Shown: positions 9,513 through 18,732, numbered from the stretch's first letter. The stretch is DNA of 64,000 nucleotides from Balneolaceae bacterium (GCA_017643365.1 JAEPNO010000006.1:1-64000), one strand, 5' to 3'. Notes: generated by a model not told the origin, from the letters alone. Translations and numbers: made by a program.

Positions 9513-11432
9513 ATGGAATTGAAGGAATACATCCCCAAAGCAGGTCCGCTTCTATCAAAGATAGATTCTCCGGCCGATTTGAAGAAATTATCTGCGGAGC
9601 AACTGAGAGACGTTTGCGATGAGCTCAGAGATTTTATTGTGGATGTAGTTTCCGTGCATGGTGGGCATTTTGGGGCATCACTAGGCGTAGTTGAATTAAC
9701 TACTGCCTTGCATTATGTGTACAATTCCCCCGAAGATCGAATCATTTTTGATGTTGGCCATCAAGCGTACGGACATAAAATTCTTACCGGTCGGCGCGAT
9801 AATTTTCACACCAATCGAAAGTATGGCGGAATTTCCGGCTTCCCGAAACGAAGCGAGAATATCCACGATGCTTTTGGTGTAGGACACTCATCAACTTCCA
9901 TTTCTGCAGCTCTTGGGATGGCAGTTGCCAACGATCTTGATAAGAAAGACAACAAAGTAGTAGCAGTAATTGGCGATGGTGCCATGACCGGCGGCCAAGC
10001 TTTTGAAGCCCTAAACAATGCCGGCGCGATGAACAGCGACGTATTAGTAGTGTTGAATGATAACAACATGTCGATAGACCCAAACATAGGTGCACTAAAA
10101 GAATATTTAGCTGAGGTAACCACCAGCCGCCGTTTTAATAAAATGCGCGATGAGATTTACGATCTGTTGGGGCACTTTAAATCTGCCGGGACTAAAATGC
10201 GTAAAGTGGCTTCTCGCTTAGAATCTGCGATGATGGCGGCACTTACACCGGGTTCATTATTTCGTTCTTTTGGATTCAAATATTATGGACCGATTGATGG
10301 CCATGATGTAAACTTGCTCCGCAAAACACTGGAAGATTTACGCGAAGTGAAAGGCCCGAAATTGTTGCACATCGTTACGGTGAAAGGCAAAGGATTTGCT
10401 CCTGCTGAAAAAGAACAAACCAAATGGCATGCGCAAAGCAGTCCGTTTGATAAGATTACCGGCGCTTCGCTATCCCCGAAATCGACCAAGAAATCTGCAC
10501 CGAAATATCAGGATGTATTTGGTGATGCCTTGGTTGAGCTAGCTGCTGAAAACGAAAACATCGTAAGCATGACGCCGGCAATGCCAAGTGGCTCTAGCTT
10601 ATGGCCAATGATGAACACCTTTCCTGAACGTGCCTTTGATGTAGGGATTGCAGAGCAACACGCCGTTACTTTTGCTGCGGGATTAGCCGCGCAAGGCAAA
10701 AAGGCATTTTGTGCCATTTATTCTACCTTTTTACAGCGAGGTTACGATCAGTTTGTGCATGATGTAGCCATCCAGAAATTACCGGTGGTATTTTGTATTG
10801 ATCGTGCAGGAGTAGTAGGGGCTGATGGCCCGACTCACCACGGCGCATACGACGTTTCATTCATGCGCTCGATCCCAAATGTGATTATTTCCTCTCCTTT
10901 GAATGAGCAGGATTTACGAGATATGATGTACACTGCCAGCGAATACAATGACGCTGCCTGGGCGATTCGCTATCCTCGCGGAGCCTCGACCGGAATGGAA
11001 GTGCGCAAGCATTTCGAGAAAATGGAAATCGGAAAGGGAATATGTATTCAGGAAGGTGAAGATGTTGCCGTGCTGAGTTTTGGTCCGATAGGGAAATACG
11101 TTACTGAGGCGTCTGCAGAATTGTTGCAAGAAGACATTCATATTGGTCATTACGACATGCGTTTTGCCAAGCCGCTTGATACCGATTTACTTGATGAAAT
11201 TTGCCAGAACTATCAGCACATTATCACGCTAGAAGACGGCGCTAGACTCGGCGGTTTCGGATCGGCCGTAGCAGAATATCTGGCCGAAAAAGCCAATAAA
11301 CCCACGCTCACCATTATGGGTTTACCCGATCGCATCATCGAGCACGGAACCCAGGAAGAGCTCCATGCTGAAGTTGGCATTGATGCAAAAGCTTTGGTTG
11401 AAGTTGTGAAGCAGAAGTTGGTTGGAGTATAG
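9513..11432 (+). CDS. dxs: 1-deoxy-D-xylulose-5-phosphate synthase
   Basis: 639 aa, usual length. Makes DXP from pyruvate and glyceraldehyde-3-phosphate with thiamine diphosphate: the first step of the MEP isoprenoid pathway, and a source for thiamine and pyridoxal. Visible motifs are HQAYGHKILTGR (substrate/ThDP), GDGAMTGGQAFEALNNAG and NDNNMSI (ThDP and Mg binding), G-I-A-E-Q-H-A (catalytic Glu in the Pyr domain) and DGPTHHG. The gene is intact, but a diverged copy of its last 36 codons recurs at 12151-12258 beyond an inserted lipoprotein gene (see that entry), so the 3' end has been rearranged or duplicated. Confidence 0.97.
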   Translation: MELKEYIPKAGPLLSKIDSPADLKKLSAEQLRDVCDELRDFIVDVVSVHGGHFGASLGVVELTTALHYVYNSPEDRIIFDVGHQAYGHKILTGRRDNFHTNRKYGGISGFPKRSENIHDAFGVGHSSTSISAALGMAVANDLDKKDNKVVAVIGDGAMTGGQAFEALNNAGAMNSDVLVVLNDNNMSIDPNIGALKEYLAEVTTSRRFNKMRDEIYDLLGHFKSAGTKMRKVASRLESAMMAALTPGSLFRSFGFKYYGPIDGHDVNLLRKTLEDLREVKGPKLLHIVTVKGKGFAPAEKEQTKWHAQSSPFDKITGASLSPKSTKKSAPKYQDVFGDALVELAAENENIVSMTPAMPSGSSLWPMMNTFPERAFDVGIAEQHAVTFAAGLAAQGKKAFCAIYSTFLQRGYDQFVHDVAIQKLPVVFCIDRAGVVGADGPTHHGAYDVSFMRSIPNVIISSPLNEQDLRDMMYTASEYNDAAWAIRYPRGASTGMEVRKHFEKMEIGKGICIQEGEDVAVLSFGPIGKYVTEASAELLQEDIHIGHYDMRFAKPLDTDLLDEICQNYQHIITLEDGARLGGFGSAVAEYLAEKANKPTLTIMGLPDRIIEHGTQEELHAEVGIDAKALVEVVKQKLVGV

Positions 11433-11464
11433 AATTTAAGTGAAGTAATACGTAGCTTCATTTT

Positions 11465-12109
11465 ATGCTCAAACATTTTACTTTATTAGTTCTAGTTGCC
11501 GTAACAATTTTGAATTGCTCAAATGATGAACCGTTAATCGTTGAGGGACAGGTTGTATCAAAAACCGGCGAGCCAATCTCTGATGCTGACATACATTTCG
11601 TTCCAACAATAAAGAGCGAGTTCAAACAAAAAACTTCAACAGCTATCAACTATTCTTTGCCTAAAGCGGGAGATGTAAGACTTGATATGTTTGCAAAATG
11701 GAGGGGAGAACTAATAGAAACGCTCGTAAATACATATCAAGGTGCGGGAACTTATTCTGTTCAAACTACAGATAGTTTGTATACAAATAGGTTATATGAA
11801 TACAGGCTTACCCTATCAGATACCACGATGGTGAAAGAAATGTTTTTATCTGCATCTGCTGAAGAATTAATTGGGAATAATCCTTTAACTAAGACTGATA
11901 GAAGCGGACGATTTGAAATCGAAATAGGTGAGTTTGCGATTGGAAAAAAGTTCATAGTTACTACTGAATCAAATCCTGAAAACCTAACAGAGCTTCGAGT
12001 AACGAATAGTGTTGAGATAGTAGCGATTAAGGATGGTGTTATAATAGCTAGAAAGGAACTAGAAGTTGACGAGGATCGAAAAAATAGAATAAAGTTATCT
12101 GCCAATTAA
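11465..12109 (+). CDS. Predicted lipoprotein with carboxypeptidase-regulatory-like repeats
   Basis: 214 aa. Starts with a lipoprotein signal (hydrophobic stretch ending V-T-I-L-N-C at residue 18). The next segment, IVEGQVVSKTGEPISDADI, fits a CarboxypepD_reg-like/SpaA-like beta-sandwich; a second similar stretch begins at LTKTDRSGRFEIEIGEF, near residue 141. No catalytic residues are evident. It is likely an outer-membrane or periplasmic surface lipoprotein. It lies between the true dxs end and a second diverged dxs end and is more A+T-rich than dxs, which suggests it arrived as inserted DNA. I do not recognise a named family. Confidence 0.75.
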   Translation: MLKHFTLLVLVAVTILNCSNDEPLIVEGQVVSKTGEPISDADIHFVPTIKSEFKQKTSTAINYSLPKAGDVRLDMFAKWRGELIETLVNTYQGAGTYSVQTTDSLYTNRLYEYRLTLSDTTMVKEMFLSASAEELIGNNPLTKTDRSGRFEIEIGEFAIGKKFIVTTESNPENLTELRVTNSVEIVAIKDGVIIARKELEVDEDRKNRIKLSAN

Positions 12110-12146
12110 CAGAGCTAAGTGATCCAAAGATGGATTTGATTCACTG

Positions 12147-12258
12147 ATTACCCGATCACATTATCGAACATGGAACCCAGGAAGAGCTTCATACTGAGAT
12201 AGGCATTGATGCAAAAGCTTTGGTTGAAGTTGTGAAGCAAAAGTTGGTAAGTGCCTAG
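12147..12258 (+). pseudogene. Second, diverged copy of the dxs 3' end (36 codons)
   Basis: Bases 12151-12258 align without gaps to 11325-11432, the last 36 codons of dxs including the stop. I count 15 differences in 108 nt, and more than half leave the amino acid unchanged; the five residue changes are R-H, A-T, V-I, G-S and V-A. The reading frame is intact to its own TAG. The pattern of mostly silent change implies that this copy diverged while still the end of a functional dxs, so it probably came from a related strain's allele rather than from local decay. No start codon or upstream dxs sequence remains. It cannot encode DXS by itself. Confidence 0.85.
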
Positions 12259-12330
12259 CGCCAAACAAAGCCTTTACTATCACTTAGAATTACTCTATTA
12301 TTTCGGTTTTTAAAAATCGGAGTACAATTA

Positions 12331-13257
12331 ATGAGAATTCTGGGCAAAGCATTTCTAATTATCGGGGCAATTATTTTATCTAATTGCGGCTCGTCTAATA
12401 AATTTATTGTTGGGTCGAACTATGATCCAACTTTCGATCCACAAAAAATGGATAATATGGCCATCATATTCCATGATGTAGATGAGACAGACGAAGATTT
12501 TTGGGATCATAAATCGAGTAAAGACAAAACGCCGGAAATAATGGAGCAAGAGCTCTACCAAGAATTAAGCGAAGTATTTCTAGGCGAAGGAATCAATATC
12601 ATAGATAAGAGGATTTCATCTTCTACATCAGAAGGGGAAGATATTAGAGAAGAATCAATTGCAATTCGAAACTACTTATATGATTTAAAGAATGCCGGTT
12701 CACTTACATTCAGTTATCAATCATCCATTGATTATAAATCGTTAGTTAACGAATCAGATTCTAAATATGCACTAATTTTAATAACGGATCCATATTCTGT
12801 GACTAGCACATCCTACGGTGGGGCTGGCGGAGCGCCAACAACTAGTTATACTACCACTTGGTATGAATACGGTATCATGGCTTATATCGTAGATGTTCAA
12901 TCAAATAAGATTGTCTGGCTCTTTAATAATAGCGAGTATGTGGATTTATATACCTTTGACTACAAACAGCCACAACTTTCGGCCTTTGCTGCTTTGTTTT
13001 TGGGAAGAGATTTGAGATATGAATCATTTGATATTGACAATGAAAGCGCAACTAGGGGTAAATTATATATCAAAGAGTACTCAGGGAATGAATACACAGT
13101 AAATAATTCGTCAATTAATCAATTGACTTTAAACATTCAAATCGGCGACTCAACGTTTACCCGGCATCTACGAGAAATTGAAAAAATTCAAAAGTATAGC
13201 TTGGATGCTCAAAGGAATGTTACAGGTAGAGTTATTTACCCCAAGTTTTTAAAGTAA
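12331..13257 (+). CDS. Predicted lipoprotein, unknown function
   Basis: 308 aa. Lipoprotein signal MRILGKAFLIIGAII... with lipobox I-L-S-N-C at about residue 19. The middle part (residues ~40-215) alternates strands and helices and has a Gly/Ser/Thr-rich loop (TSTSYGGAGGAPTTSYTT), loosely resembling GNA1162-type lipoproteins. The last ~65 residues read like a small five-strand barrel (GKLYIKEYSGNEYTV ... REIEKIQKY), a pattern also seen at the end of the next gene. The 5' region (GGAGTACAATT-ATG and the first ~20 codons) is nearly the same as that of the gene at 13291, so the two share a leader by duplication. A+T-rich. No named function. Confidence 0.72.
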   Translation: MRILGKAFLIIGAIILSNCGSSNKFIVGSNYDPTFDPQKMDNMAIIFHDVDETDEDFWDHKSSKDKTPEIMEQELYQELSEVFLGEGINIIDKRISSSTSEGEDIREESIAIRNYLYDLKNAGSLTFSYQSSIDYKSLVNESDSKYALILITDPYSVTSTSYGGAGGAPTTSYTTTWYEYGIMAYIVDVQSNKIVWLFNNSEYVDLYTFDYKQPQLSAFAALFLGRDLRYESFDIDNESATRGKLYIKEYSGNEYTVNNSSINQLTLNIQIGDSTFTRHLREIEKIQKYSLDAQRNVTGRVIYPKFLK

Positions 13258-13290
13258 TAGGCAGCAGTTTTAATATTTGGAGTACAATTT

Positions 13291-14142
13291 ATGAACATTC
13301 GGGGCATTGCATTTTTAATCATCGGGGTAACATTACTTATTTCCTGTTCTGGTGTGGAGCTTGCTACACATGGAGTTGAAATTGAAAAAGCTGAATTCAA
13401 TTCCGTCGTTTACCTTGGGCAACATATAACGGATGATGGAAGCTCTTCAAGCGATTTTTATCAAGAAATCAGGAATGATAAAACGCTTATTCCACGCGCT
13501 TTCAATGAAATGTTCGAAGGAAAAGAAATTGAGATGACACTCGATCAAAATAAATACTTCTCGAATATTGATGCGGTTATCGAGTTGCTAAGAGTTGACG
13601 AAGTTTTTAGCAAGAAGGGATACGAAGATGATGTGCTCCAAAGTGAAATAGTTTTTGGCGATTCTAACAACCTAAATAGCTCTAGATATGGGGTTTTCTT
13701 TGTGATCAAATCGAAAGGAATCTCTTTAAAAAATAGTTGGCGTGATAATGAGATATACACCACCGGGGGGAATAAAAGCGTGCTTCTAAGAACCTATGTA
13801 TTCGATTTGGACTCAAAAGAATTGGTGGGTTACACAAAATATTCCGACCAAGGTTTCATGCAAAGAGATCACATAATGGACATTCTCTATTCATTCATTT
13901 CAACCTTCAAATATGGGAATCAGATTGAGCCTGAAAATTTGCGCTTTCTGAGAAAATGGGAGCAAAGAATTATGCTCACCAAAAAAGATGGCTCCATAAT
14001 GATTGGGAATATTAATCTTCGAGATGACTATAAACTTGAGTTCACCACTCCCTATGAATCGATGGAGTTTGAATTAAAAGATATTTCAAAAATAGTAGAC
14101 GAAGATACCGGGGTTCAGCTATTTCCAAAGTCGATTAATTAA
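13291..14142 (+). CDS. Predicted lipoprotein, unknown function, paralogous leader to 12331
   Basis: 283 aa. Lipoprotein signal MNIRGIAFLIIGVTLL... with lipobox L-L-I-S-C at about residue 19. The leader and the bases just before the ATG match those of the gene at 12331, while the middle differs. The C-terminal ~65 residues (RIMLTKKDGSIMIGNINL ... ELKDISKIVDED) look like a small Sm-like beta-barrel with the K-D-G-S...G-x-I and D-I-x-K-I-V pattern. Spacing to the upstream gene is 33 nt, so co-transcription is likely. It is part of the A+T-rich lipoprotein cluster between dxs and queA. Function unknown. Confidence 0.72.
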   Translation: MNIRGIAFLIIGVTLLISCSGVELATHGVEIEKAEFNSVVYLGQHITDDGSSSSDFYQEIRNDKTLIPRAFNEMFEGKEIEMTLDQNKYFSNIDAVIELLRVDEVFSKKGYEDDVLQSEIVFGDSNNLNSSRYGVFFVIKSKGISLKNSWRDNEIYTTGGNKSVLLRTYVFDLDSKELVGYTKYSDQGFMQRDHIMDILYSFISTFKYGNQIEPENLRFLRKWEQRIMLTKKDGSIMIGNINLRDDYKLEFTTPYESMEFELKDISKIVDEDTGVQLFPKSIN

Positions 14143-14150
14143 TATCTTTG
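14143..14150 (+). promoter_or_regulatory. TAnnTTTG-type -7 box directly before queA
   Basis: TATCTTTG ends 4 nt before the queA ATG (14155). By comparison with rnpB in this window, where RNA helix P1 begins 4 nt after the same box, transcription would start at or next to the A of the ATG, giving an almost leaderless mRNA. No clear TTG is found 19-21 nt upstream, so the -33 element is weak or absent. Confidence 0.4.
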
Positions 14151-14154
14151 AGGG

Positions 14155-15156
14155 ATGAACTACACCCTCTCCGATTTCGACTATCATCTGCCCGAAGAAC
14201 TCATTGCACAATCGCCGGCGCACCCGCGTGATCATGCCAAGTTATTGGTTTACAATCGCGAAACCGGCGAAATCATCGACGACGTGTTTTACAACCTCGG
14301 GAAATATCTCCCGAAGCAAACGAAGCTGGTAGTAAACAACAGCAAAGTGGAAAAGTGTCGTCTGATGTTTGATGAAGGCAAGCGAGAACTCTTCGTAACC
14401 TCCGTTCGAAATAACAACACCATCGAAGCGCTGGTACGCCCAGGTAGGAAGTTCAAGCTCGGTAAAACGGTGGAGCTGGTGGATGGAATCACCGCTGAAG
14501 TTACGCATGTTGCCGAAGACGGACTTCGAACGATGATCCTAAATTGTGATCTGGATGATCCCCGACTTGAGCCTTTCAAATACACCCCGTTCCCGCCTTA
14601 CATCGAACAGGATGAGTCGCTGGCGGATGAATACCAAACCGTGTATGCCAAAGATTTGGGTAGCAAAGCAGCACCTACAGCCGGGCTTCATTTTACGGAT
14701 GAATTGCTCGAAACTCTGAAAAGTCAAGGCATCGAAAAAGAAGAAGTGACCTTACATGTTGGGTTGGGGACATTCGCACCGGTGAAAGTGGATAATATTC
14801 TCGAGCACGACATCCACAGCGAATGGTATCACATCAACGACGAAACTGCGGCAAAGTTGAGCCAAGCCGAGCATGTAACAGCGGTTGGAACCACTTCAGT
14901 TCGGGTGCTGGAATCGGTGGTAGATGAAGATGGAATTTTGAACCCCGGTTTTGGCGAAACTAACATTTACATCACACCCGGTTATAGCTACAAAAGAGTA
15001 GATGCGCTCATCACAAATTTCCATTTACCTAAGAGCACGTTGCTCATGTTGGTGGCTGCTTTTATGGGATTTAACGAAATGAAACGTTTGTACGAGCACG
15101 CGATCCAAAATAAATATCGATTTTATTCCTTCGGCGACGCCATGCTCATTTTGTAA
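14155..15156 (+). CDS. queA: tRNA preQ1(34) S-adenosylmethionine ribosyltransferase-isomerase
   Basis: 333 aa. Transfers and isomerises the ribosyl part of SAM onto preQ1 at tRNA position 34, making epoxyqueuosine. The N-terminus (LSDFDYHLPEELIAQSPAHPR) is diagnostic of QueA; others are GSKAAPTAGLHFTDELL, LHVGLGTFAPVKV and the C-terminal TNFHLPKSTLLMLVAAF. Slightly shorter than the E. coli enzyme (about 356 aa) but all blocks are present. It starts 12 nt after the preceding lipoprotein gene but has its own candidate -7 box, so it need not depend on that cluster. Confidence 0.96.
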   Translation: MNYTLSDFDYHLPEELIAQSPAHPRDHAKLLVYNRETGEIIDDVFYNLGKYLPKQTKLVVNNSKVEKCRLMFDEGKRELFVTSVRNNNTIEALVRPGRKFKLGKTVELVDGITAEVTHVAEDGLRTMILNCDLDDPRLEPFKYTPFPPYIEQDESLADEYQTVYAKDLGSKAAPTAGLHFTDELLETLKSQGIEKEEVTLHVGLGTFAPVKVDNILEHDIHSEWYHINDETAAKLSQAEHVTAVGTTSVRVLESVVDEDGILNPGFGETNIYITPGYSYKRVDALITNFHLPKSTLLMLVAAFMGFNEMKRLYEHAIQNKYRFYSFGDAMLIL

Positions 15157-15291
15157 TAAAAGGCGGTAAGAAACTCATACCGTTGCACTTATCCACATAG
15201 TTGTGGAAAACTGTGAAAGCGCTTTTCTGAAAAGCATGGTTTTTCATTTTTAAATGAAAGGATAGAGTTCCAAATCACTTGTTTTTTTTAG

Positions 15292-15299
15292 TATCTTTG
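15292..15299 (+). promoter_or_regulatory. Candidate -7 box of the nqr operon
   Basis: TATCTTTG matches the Bacteroidota TAnnTTTG -7 element and lies ~90 nt before the nqrA start. The stretch 15157-15290 has no gene. I see no good TTG at the expected -33 distance, so the assignment rests on the -7 box and on position. Confidence 0.5.
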
Positions 15300-15386
15300 T
15301 CGCCTTGAAAGTTTCTGATTCTTGCTATCGGGTAATTAAGAATTCATGCTTTTTCCCGATAAAACTCCAAATTGAAATATTCTTAC

Positions 15387-16763
15387 ATGTCAGAAGTAAT
15401 TAAAATCAAACGCGGTGTTGATATTAAGTTGGTTGGGGAAGCCGACAAAGAATTTGCTCCCTCTACACCGTTAAAAACTGTTGCCATTAAACCCGACGAT
15501 TTTCATGGCGCCCGATTTAAACTAGTTGTAAAAGAAGGGGGCGAGGTTAAAGCCGGAAGTACCTTGATGTACAACAAAGACGACGAAGCTGTTAAGCTAA
15601 CCGCTCCGGTGAGTGGCGAGATTGTACAAGTTGTTCGTGGCGCAAAGCGAAGAATCCTCGAAATTAGAATTTTAGCTGATAAAGAAATCAGCTACGAGGA
15701 TTTCGGCTCAGCCGATCCTGTTAGCCTCGACCGCGATGCCATTGTTGAAAAAATGGCTGTCTCAGGATGTATGGCTTTTTTCCGCCAACGTCCTTACAAC
15801 GTGGTTGCGCAGACGTCAAAAACACCGAAAGCTATTTTCATTTCAGGTTTTGATTCTGCCCCTCTTGCTCCGGATATGTCGATGTTGCTTGATGGAAACG
15901 AGAAAGAATTCCAGGCCGGTATCGATGCTCTTGCACAACTTACCGATGGTAAAGTACACCTTGGTTTAAATGCTGATCTGCCTGCCGGACGTGTGCTTTC
16001 TAGTGTGAAAGGCGTTCAGGTAAACAAATTTTCAGGTCCACACCCTGCTGGTGTTGTTGGAGTACAAATTGCTCAACTTGATCCGATCAACAAAGGGGAA
16101 ACTGTTTGGACGATTACGCCGGAGCATGTGGTTATCATCGGGCGATTGTTTTTAACCGGTAAGTTTGATGCAAGAATCAACATTGCAGTAACCGGTGCAG
16201 AAGTGCTTGATCGTAAATATCACACTACCGTTATCGGTGCTGCTGTAAAACCGTTTTTGGTTAATAATGTTTCGGATAAAAAGAGCCGAATTATCACCGG
16301 AAATGTGCTAACCGGTACTAAAATCGATAAAGACGGTTACCTCAGCTTTTACGAGCGACAAGTAACGGTAATCGAAGAAGGTTTAGAGCCTGAGTTATTT
16401 GGATGGTTAATTCCAAAGCCGGATAAGTTCAGCATTTCACGAGCTCTTCCATCATTTTTCCAACGCCAAGTTGCGAACCTTACGAATCAAGATGTGGTTT
16501 ACGATCTCGATACCAATCAGCATGGCGAAGAACGTGCCTTTGTGGTAAGTGGACAATATGAAGAGGTTTTTCCTTTCGATATCTACCCGGCTCAATTAAT
16601 CAAAGCGATTATGACCAACGATATTGAATTGATGGAAAACTTGGGAATCTACGAAGTAGTAGAAGAGGATTTCGCTCTGTGCGAAGTTGTTTGTACATCA
16701 AAAATTGAAGTTCAAAAGATCGTTCGTCAGGGCTTAGACCTGATGAAAGAGGAACTAGGGTAA
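15387..16763 (+). CDS. nqrA: Na+-translocating NADH:quinone reductase subunit A
   Basis: 458 aa from the ATG at 15387 (MSEVIKIKRGVDIKLVG); an ATT/alternative start at 15372 would add five residues outside the family consensus. NqrA is the soluble subunit that binds ubiquinone or menaquinone. The N-terminal I-K-I-K-R-G-x-D is characteristic, followed by the biotinyl/Rnf-barrel-like fold (TAPVSGEIVQVVRGAKRRI) and SGPHPAGVVGVQI near the middle. First gene of a six-gene operon in the canonical A-F order; a TATCTTTG box lies upstream. Confidence 0.97.
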   Translation: MSEVIKIKRGVDIKLVGEADKEFAPSTPLKTVAIKPDDFHGARFKLVVKEGGEVKAGSTLMYNKDDEAVKLTAPVSGEIVQVVRGAKRRILEIRILADKEISYEDFGSADPVSLDRDAIVEKMAVSGCMAFFRQRPYNVVAQTSKTPKAIFISGFDSAPLAPDMSMLLDGNEKEFQAGIDALAQLTDGKVHLGLNADLPAGRVLSSVKGVQVNKFSGPHPAGVVGVQIAQLDPINKGETVWTITPEHVVIIGRLFLTGKFDARINIAVTGAEVLDRKYHTTVIGAAVKPFLVNNVSDKKSRIITGNVLTGTKIDKDGYLSFYERQVTVIEEGLEPELFGWLIPKPDKFSISRALPSFFQRQVANLTNQDVVYDLDTNQHGEERAFVVSGQYEEVFPFDIYPAQLIKAIMTNDIELMENLGIYEVVEEDFALCEVVCTSKIEVQKIVRQGLDLMKEELG

Positions 16764-16789
16764 GAAATCAACACTGTTTATTAAGATAG

Positions 16790-17986
16790 ATGAAAGCAAT
16801 ACACGATTTTCTTGAAGACAACATAAAGCCGCATTTCGAAAAAGGAGCGAAATACGAAAAGCTGTGGCCCGTATTCGACGGTTTCTACACTTTTCTATTT
16901 GTGCCGGGCCATACAACTCCCGGTAAAGGCGCTCACATTCGCGACGGTATAGATCTAAAACGTACCATGAACACTGTAATCATGGCATTGGTGCCGTGTT
17001 TATTGTTTGGTATGTGGAATGTTGGTTATCACCACTACAACGCATTAGGCATCGACGCTGCATTTATCGATCAATTCATTTTTGGAGCCATCAAGGTAAT
17101 TCCAATTGTAATTGTATCGTATGGTGTAGGTCTTGGTCTCGAGTTTTTGTTCTGCGTGATAAAAGGCCACCAAATTGAGGAAGGTTACCTCGTAAGCGGT
17201 ATGTTAATTCCGCTCATCATGCCCGTTGATATCCCATTGTGGATGGTTGCCATTTCCGTAGCCTTTGCCGTTGTAATCGGTAAAGAAGTATTTGGTGGAA
17301 CCGGGATGAACATTTTTAACCCGGCGCTGTTAGCACGTGCATTCGCATTCTTTGCTTATCCAACGTATATGTCGGGCGATAAGGTTTGGATCAACACTTC
17401 CGTTCAGGAAGGACAAGCGGTTGTCGACGGCTTTAGTGGCGCTACCATTTTAGGTGATCTGGCCACAACAGGAACAACAAATTATTCTCCACTTGAAGCC
17501 TTTATCGGAATGATCCCCGGCTCGATTGGTGAGACTTCTACCCTACTAGTTTTATTAGGTGCAGGATTGTTGATTTTCACCGGAATTGGAAGCTGGAGAA
17601 TCATGCTTAGTGCTGTTATTGGTGGCGCCATAATGGGTTTGATCTTTAACGGTTTTGCCGAGTATGCAATCAGCCCTGAGCAACAAGCTTTTATGGCGGT
17701 TCCATTCTGGCAGCAATTAATCTTCGGTGGATTTGCATTCGGTGTGGTATTCATGGCAACCGATCCGGTGTCAGGTTCCCAAACAGAACTTGGTAAATAC
17801 TATTACGGATTCTTTATCGGATTCTTTGCCATCATGATTCGAGTATTTAACCCGGCGTATCCTGAAGGAATCATGCTAGCCATTCTCTTTATGAATACGA
17901 TGGCACCATTGATTGATCATTATGTGATTCAGGCGAACATCAAAAAACGCCAAAAAAGACTAGCCCTTAAAACTGCGGGAGCATAA
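16790..17986 (+). CDS. nqrB: Na+-translocating NADH:quinone reductase subunit B
   Basis: 398 aa, a multi-spanning membrane subunit that forms much of the sodium path. It carries covalent FMN on the threonine of S216-G-A-T219 (DGFSGATIL), the known attachment motif; ApbE, encoded just after the operon, performs this step. The N-terminal amphipathic part and GGTGMNIFNPALLARAF are family hallmarks. Starts 26 nt after nqrA and ends 2 nt before nqrC. Confidence 0.97.
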   Translation: MKAIHDFLEDNIKPHFEKGAKYEKLWPVFDGFYTFLFVPGHTTPGKGAHIRDGIDLKRTMNTVIMALVPCLLFGMWNVGYHHYNALGIDAAFIDQFIFGAIKVIPIVIVSYGVGLGLEFLFCVIKGHQIEEGYLVSGMLIPLIMPVDIPLWMVAISVAFAVVIGKEVFGGTGMNIFNPALLARAFAFFAYPTYMSGDKVWINTSVQEGQAVVDGFSGATILGDLATTGTTNYSPLEAFIGMIPGSIGETSTLLVLLGAGLLIFTGIGSWRIMLSAVIGGAIMGLIFNGFAEYAISPEQQAFMAVPFWQQLIFGGFAFGVVFMATDPVSGSQTELGKYYYGFFIGFFAIMIRVFNPAYPEGIMLAILFMNTMAPLIDHYVIQANIKKRQKRLALKTAGA

Positions 17987-17988
17987 CA

Positions 17989-18708
17989 ATGAATGTAAAC
18001 AGTAACGGTTATACGTTTGGATTTGCAGCTGTAATGGTAGTGGTAGTAGCTGCAGTTCTTTCATTTGTGGCAACATCACTAAAGCCAATGCAAGACAAAA
18101 ATGTTGAGCTGGAAAAAATGCAAAACATCTTGAGCTCGATTCAGGTTGAAGTGTCTAGAGATGAAGCAGCGCAAGTTTACCAAGATTATATTCTTGAAGA
18201 ATTAGTAATAAGCGAAGGCTCATTGGTTCAAGGTGTGGATGCCTTTAATGTAGATATGGCAAAGGAGATCCGACTTGAAAACGACGAGCGAAATGCGCCT
18301 CTGTATGTAGCCGAAAAAGATGGCGAAACCTATTACGTAATTCCTTTACGCGGTGCCGGACTTTGGGGCCCAATTTGGGGATATATTTCTCTCGAAGAAG
18401 ACTTAAACACCGTGTATGGTGCAGTATTCGATCACAAAGCTGAAACTCCCGGTCTTGGTGCGGAAATCAAAATGCCGATTTTCACAGATCAGTTTAGAGG
18501 CAAGAAGATTTTGGATGAAGATGGAAACTTCCTCGGAATTGATGTGCAAAAAGGAACTGCGGACTCGCCGTACGAGGTAGATGGTATCAGTGGTGGAACT
18601 ATTACCTCTGATGGTGTGGAACTTATGATTTTAGATTGTTTGAAGTCGTACTTCCCATTCTTGAAAGAATATGCCGGAACCACGGCAACAGCCCAACTCA
18701 ATAACTAA
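17989..18708 (+). CDS. nqrC: Na+-translocating NADH:quinone reductase subunit C
   Basis: 239 aa. One N-terminal membrane helix (residues ~9-30), then a periplasmic FMN-binding domain. The FMN attachment site is S201-G-G-T204 (DGISGGTITSDGV), matching the S-G-[AG]-T rule. GLWGPIWGYISL and ETPGLGAEI are typical. Passes electrons from the NqrD/E iron centre toward NqrB. Only 2 nt separate it from nqrB. Confidence 0.96.
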   Translation: MNVNSNGYTFGFAAVMVVVVAAVLSFVATSLKPMQDKNVELEKMQNILSSIQVEVSRDEAAQVYQDYILEELVISEGSLVQGVDAFNVDMAKEIRLENDERNAPLYVAEKDGETYYVIPLRGAGLWGPIWGYISLEEDLNTVYGAVFDHKAETPGLGAEIKMPIFTDQFRGKKILDEDGNFLGIDVQKGTADSPYEVDGISGGTITSDGVELMILDCLKSYFPFLKEYAGTTATAQLNN

Positions 18709-18732
18709 TCGCCAGTAAAAACACACAATACA

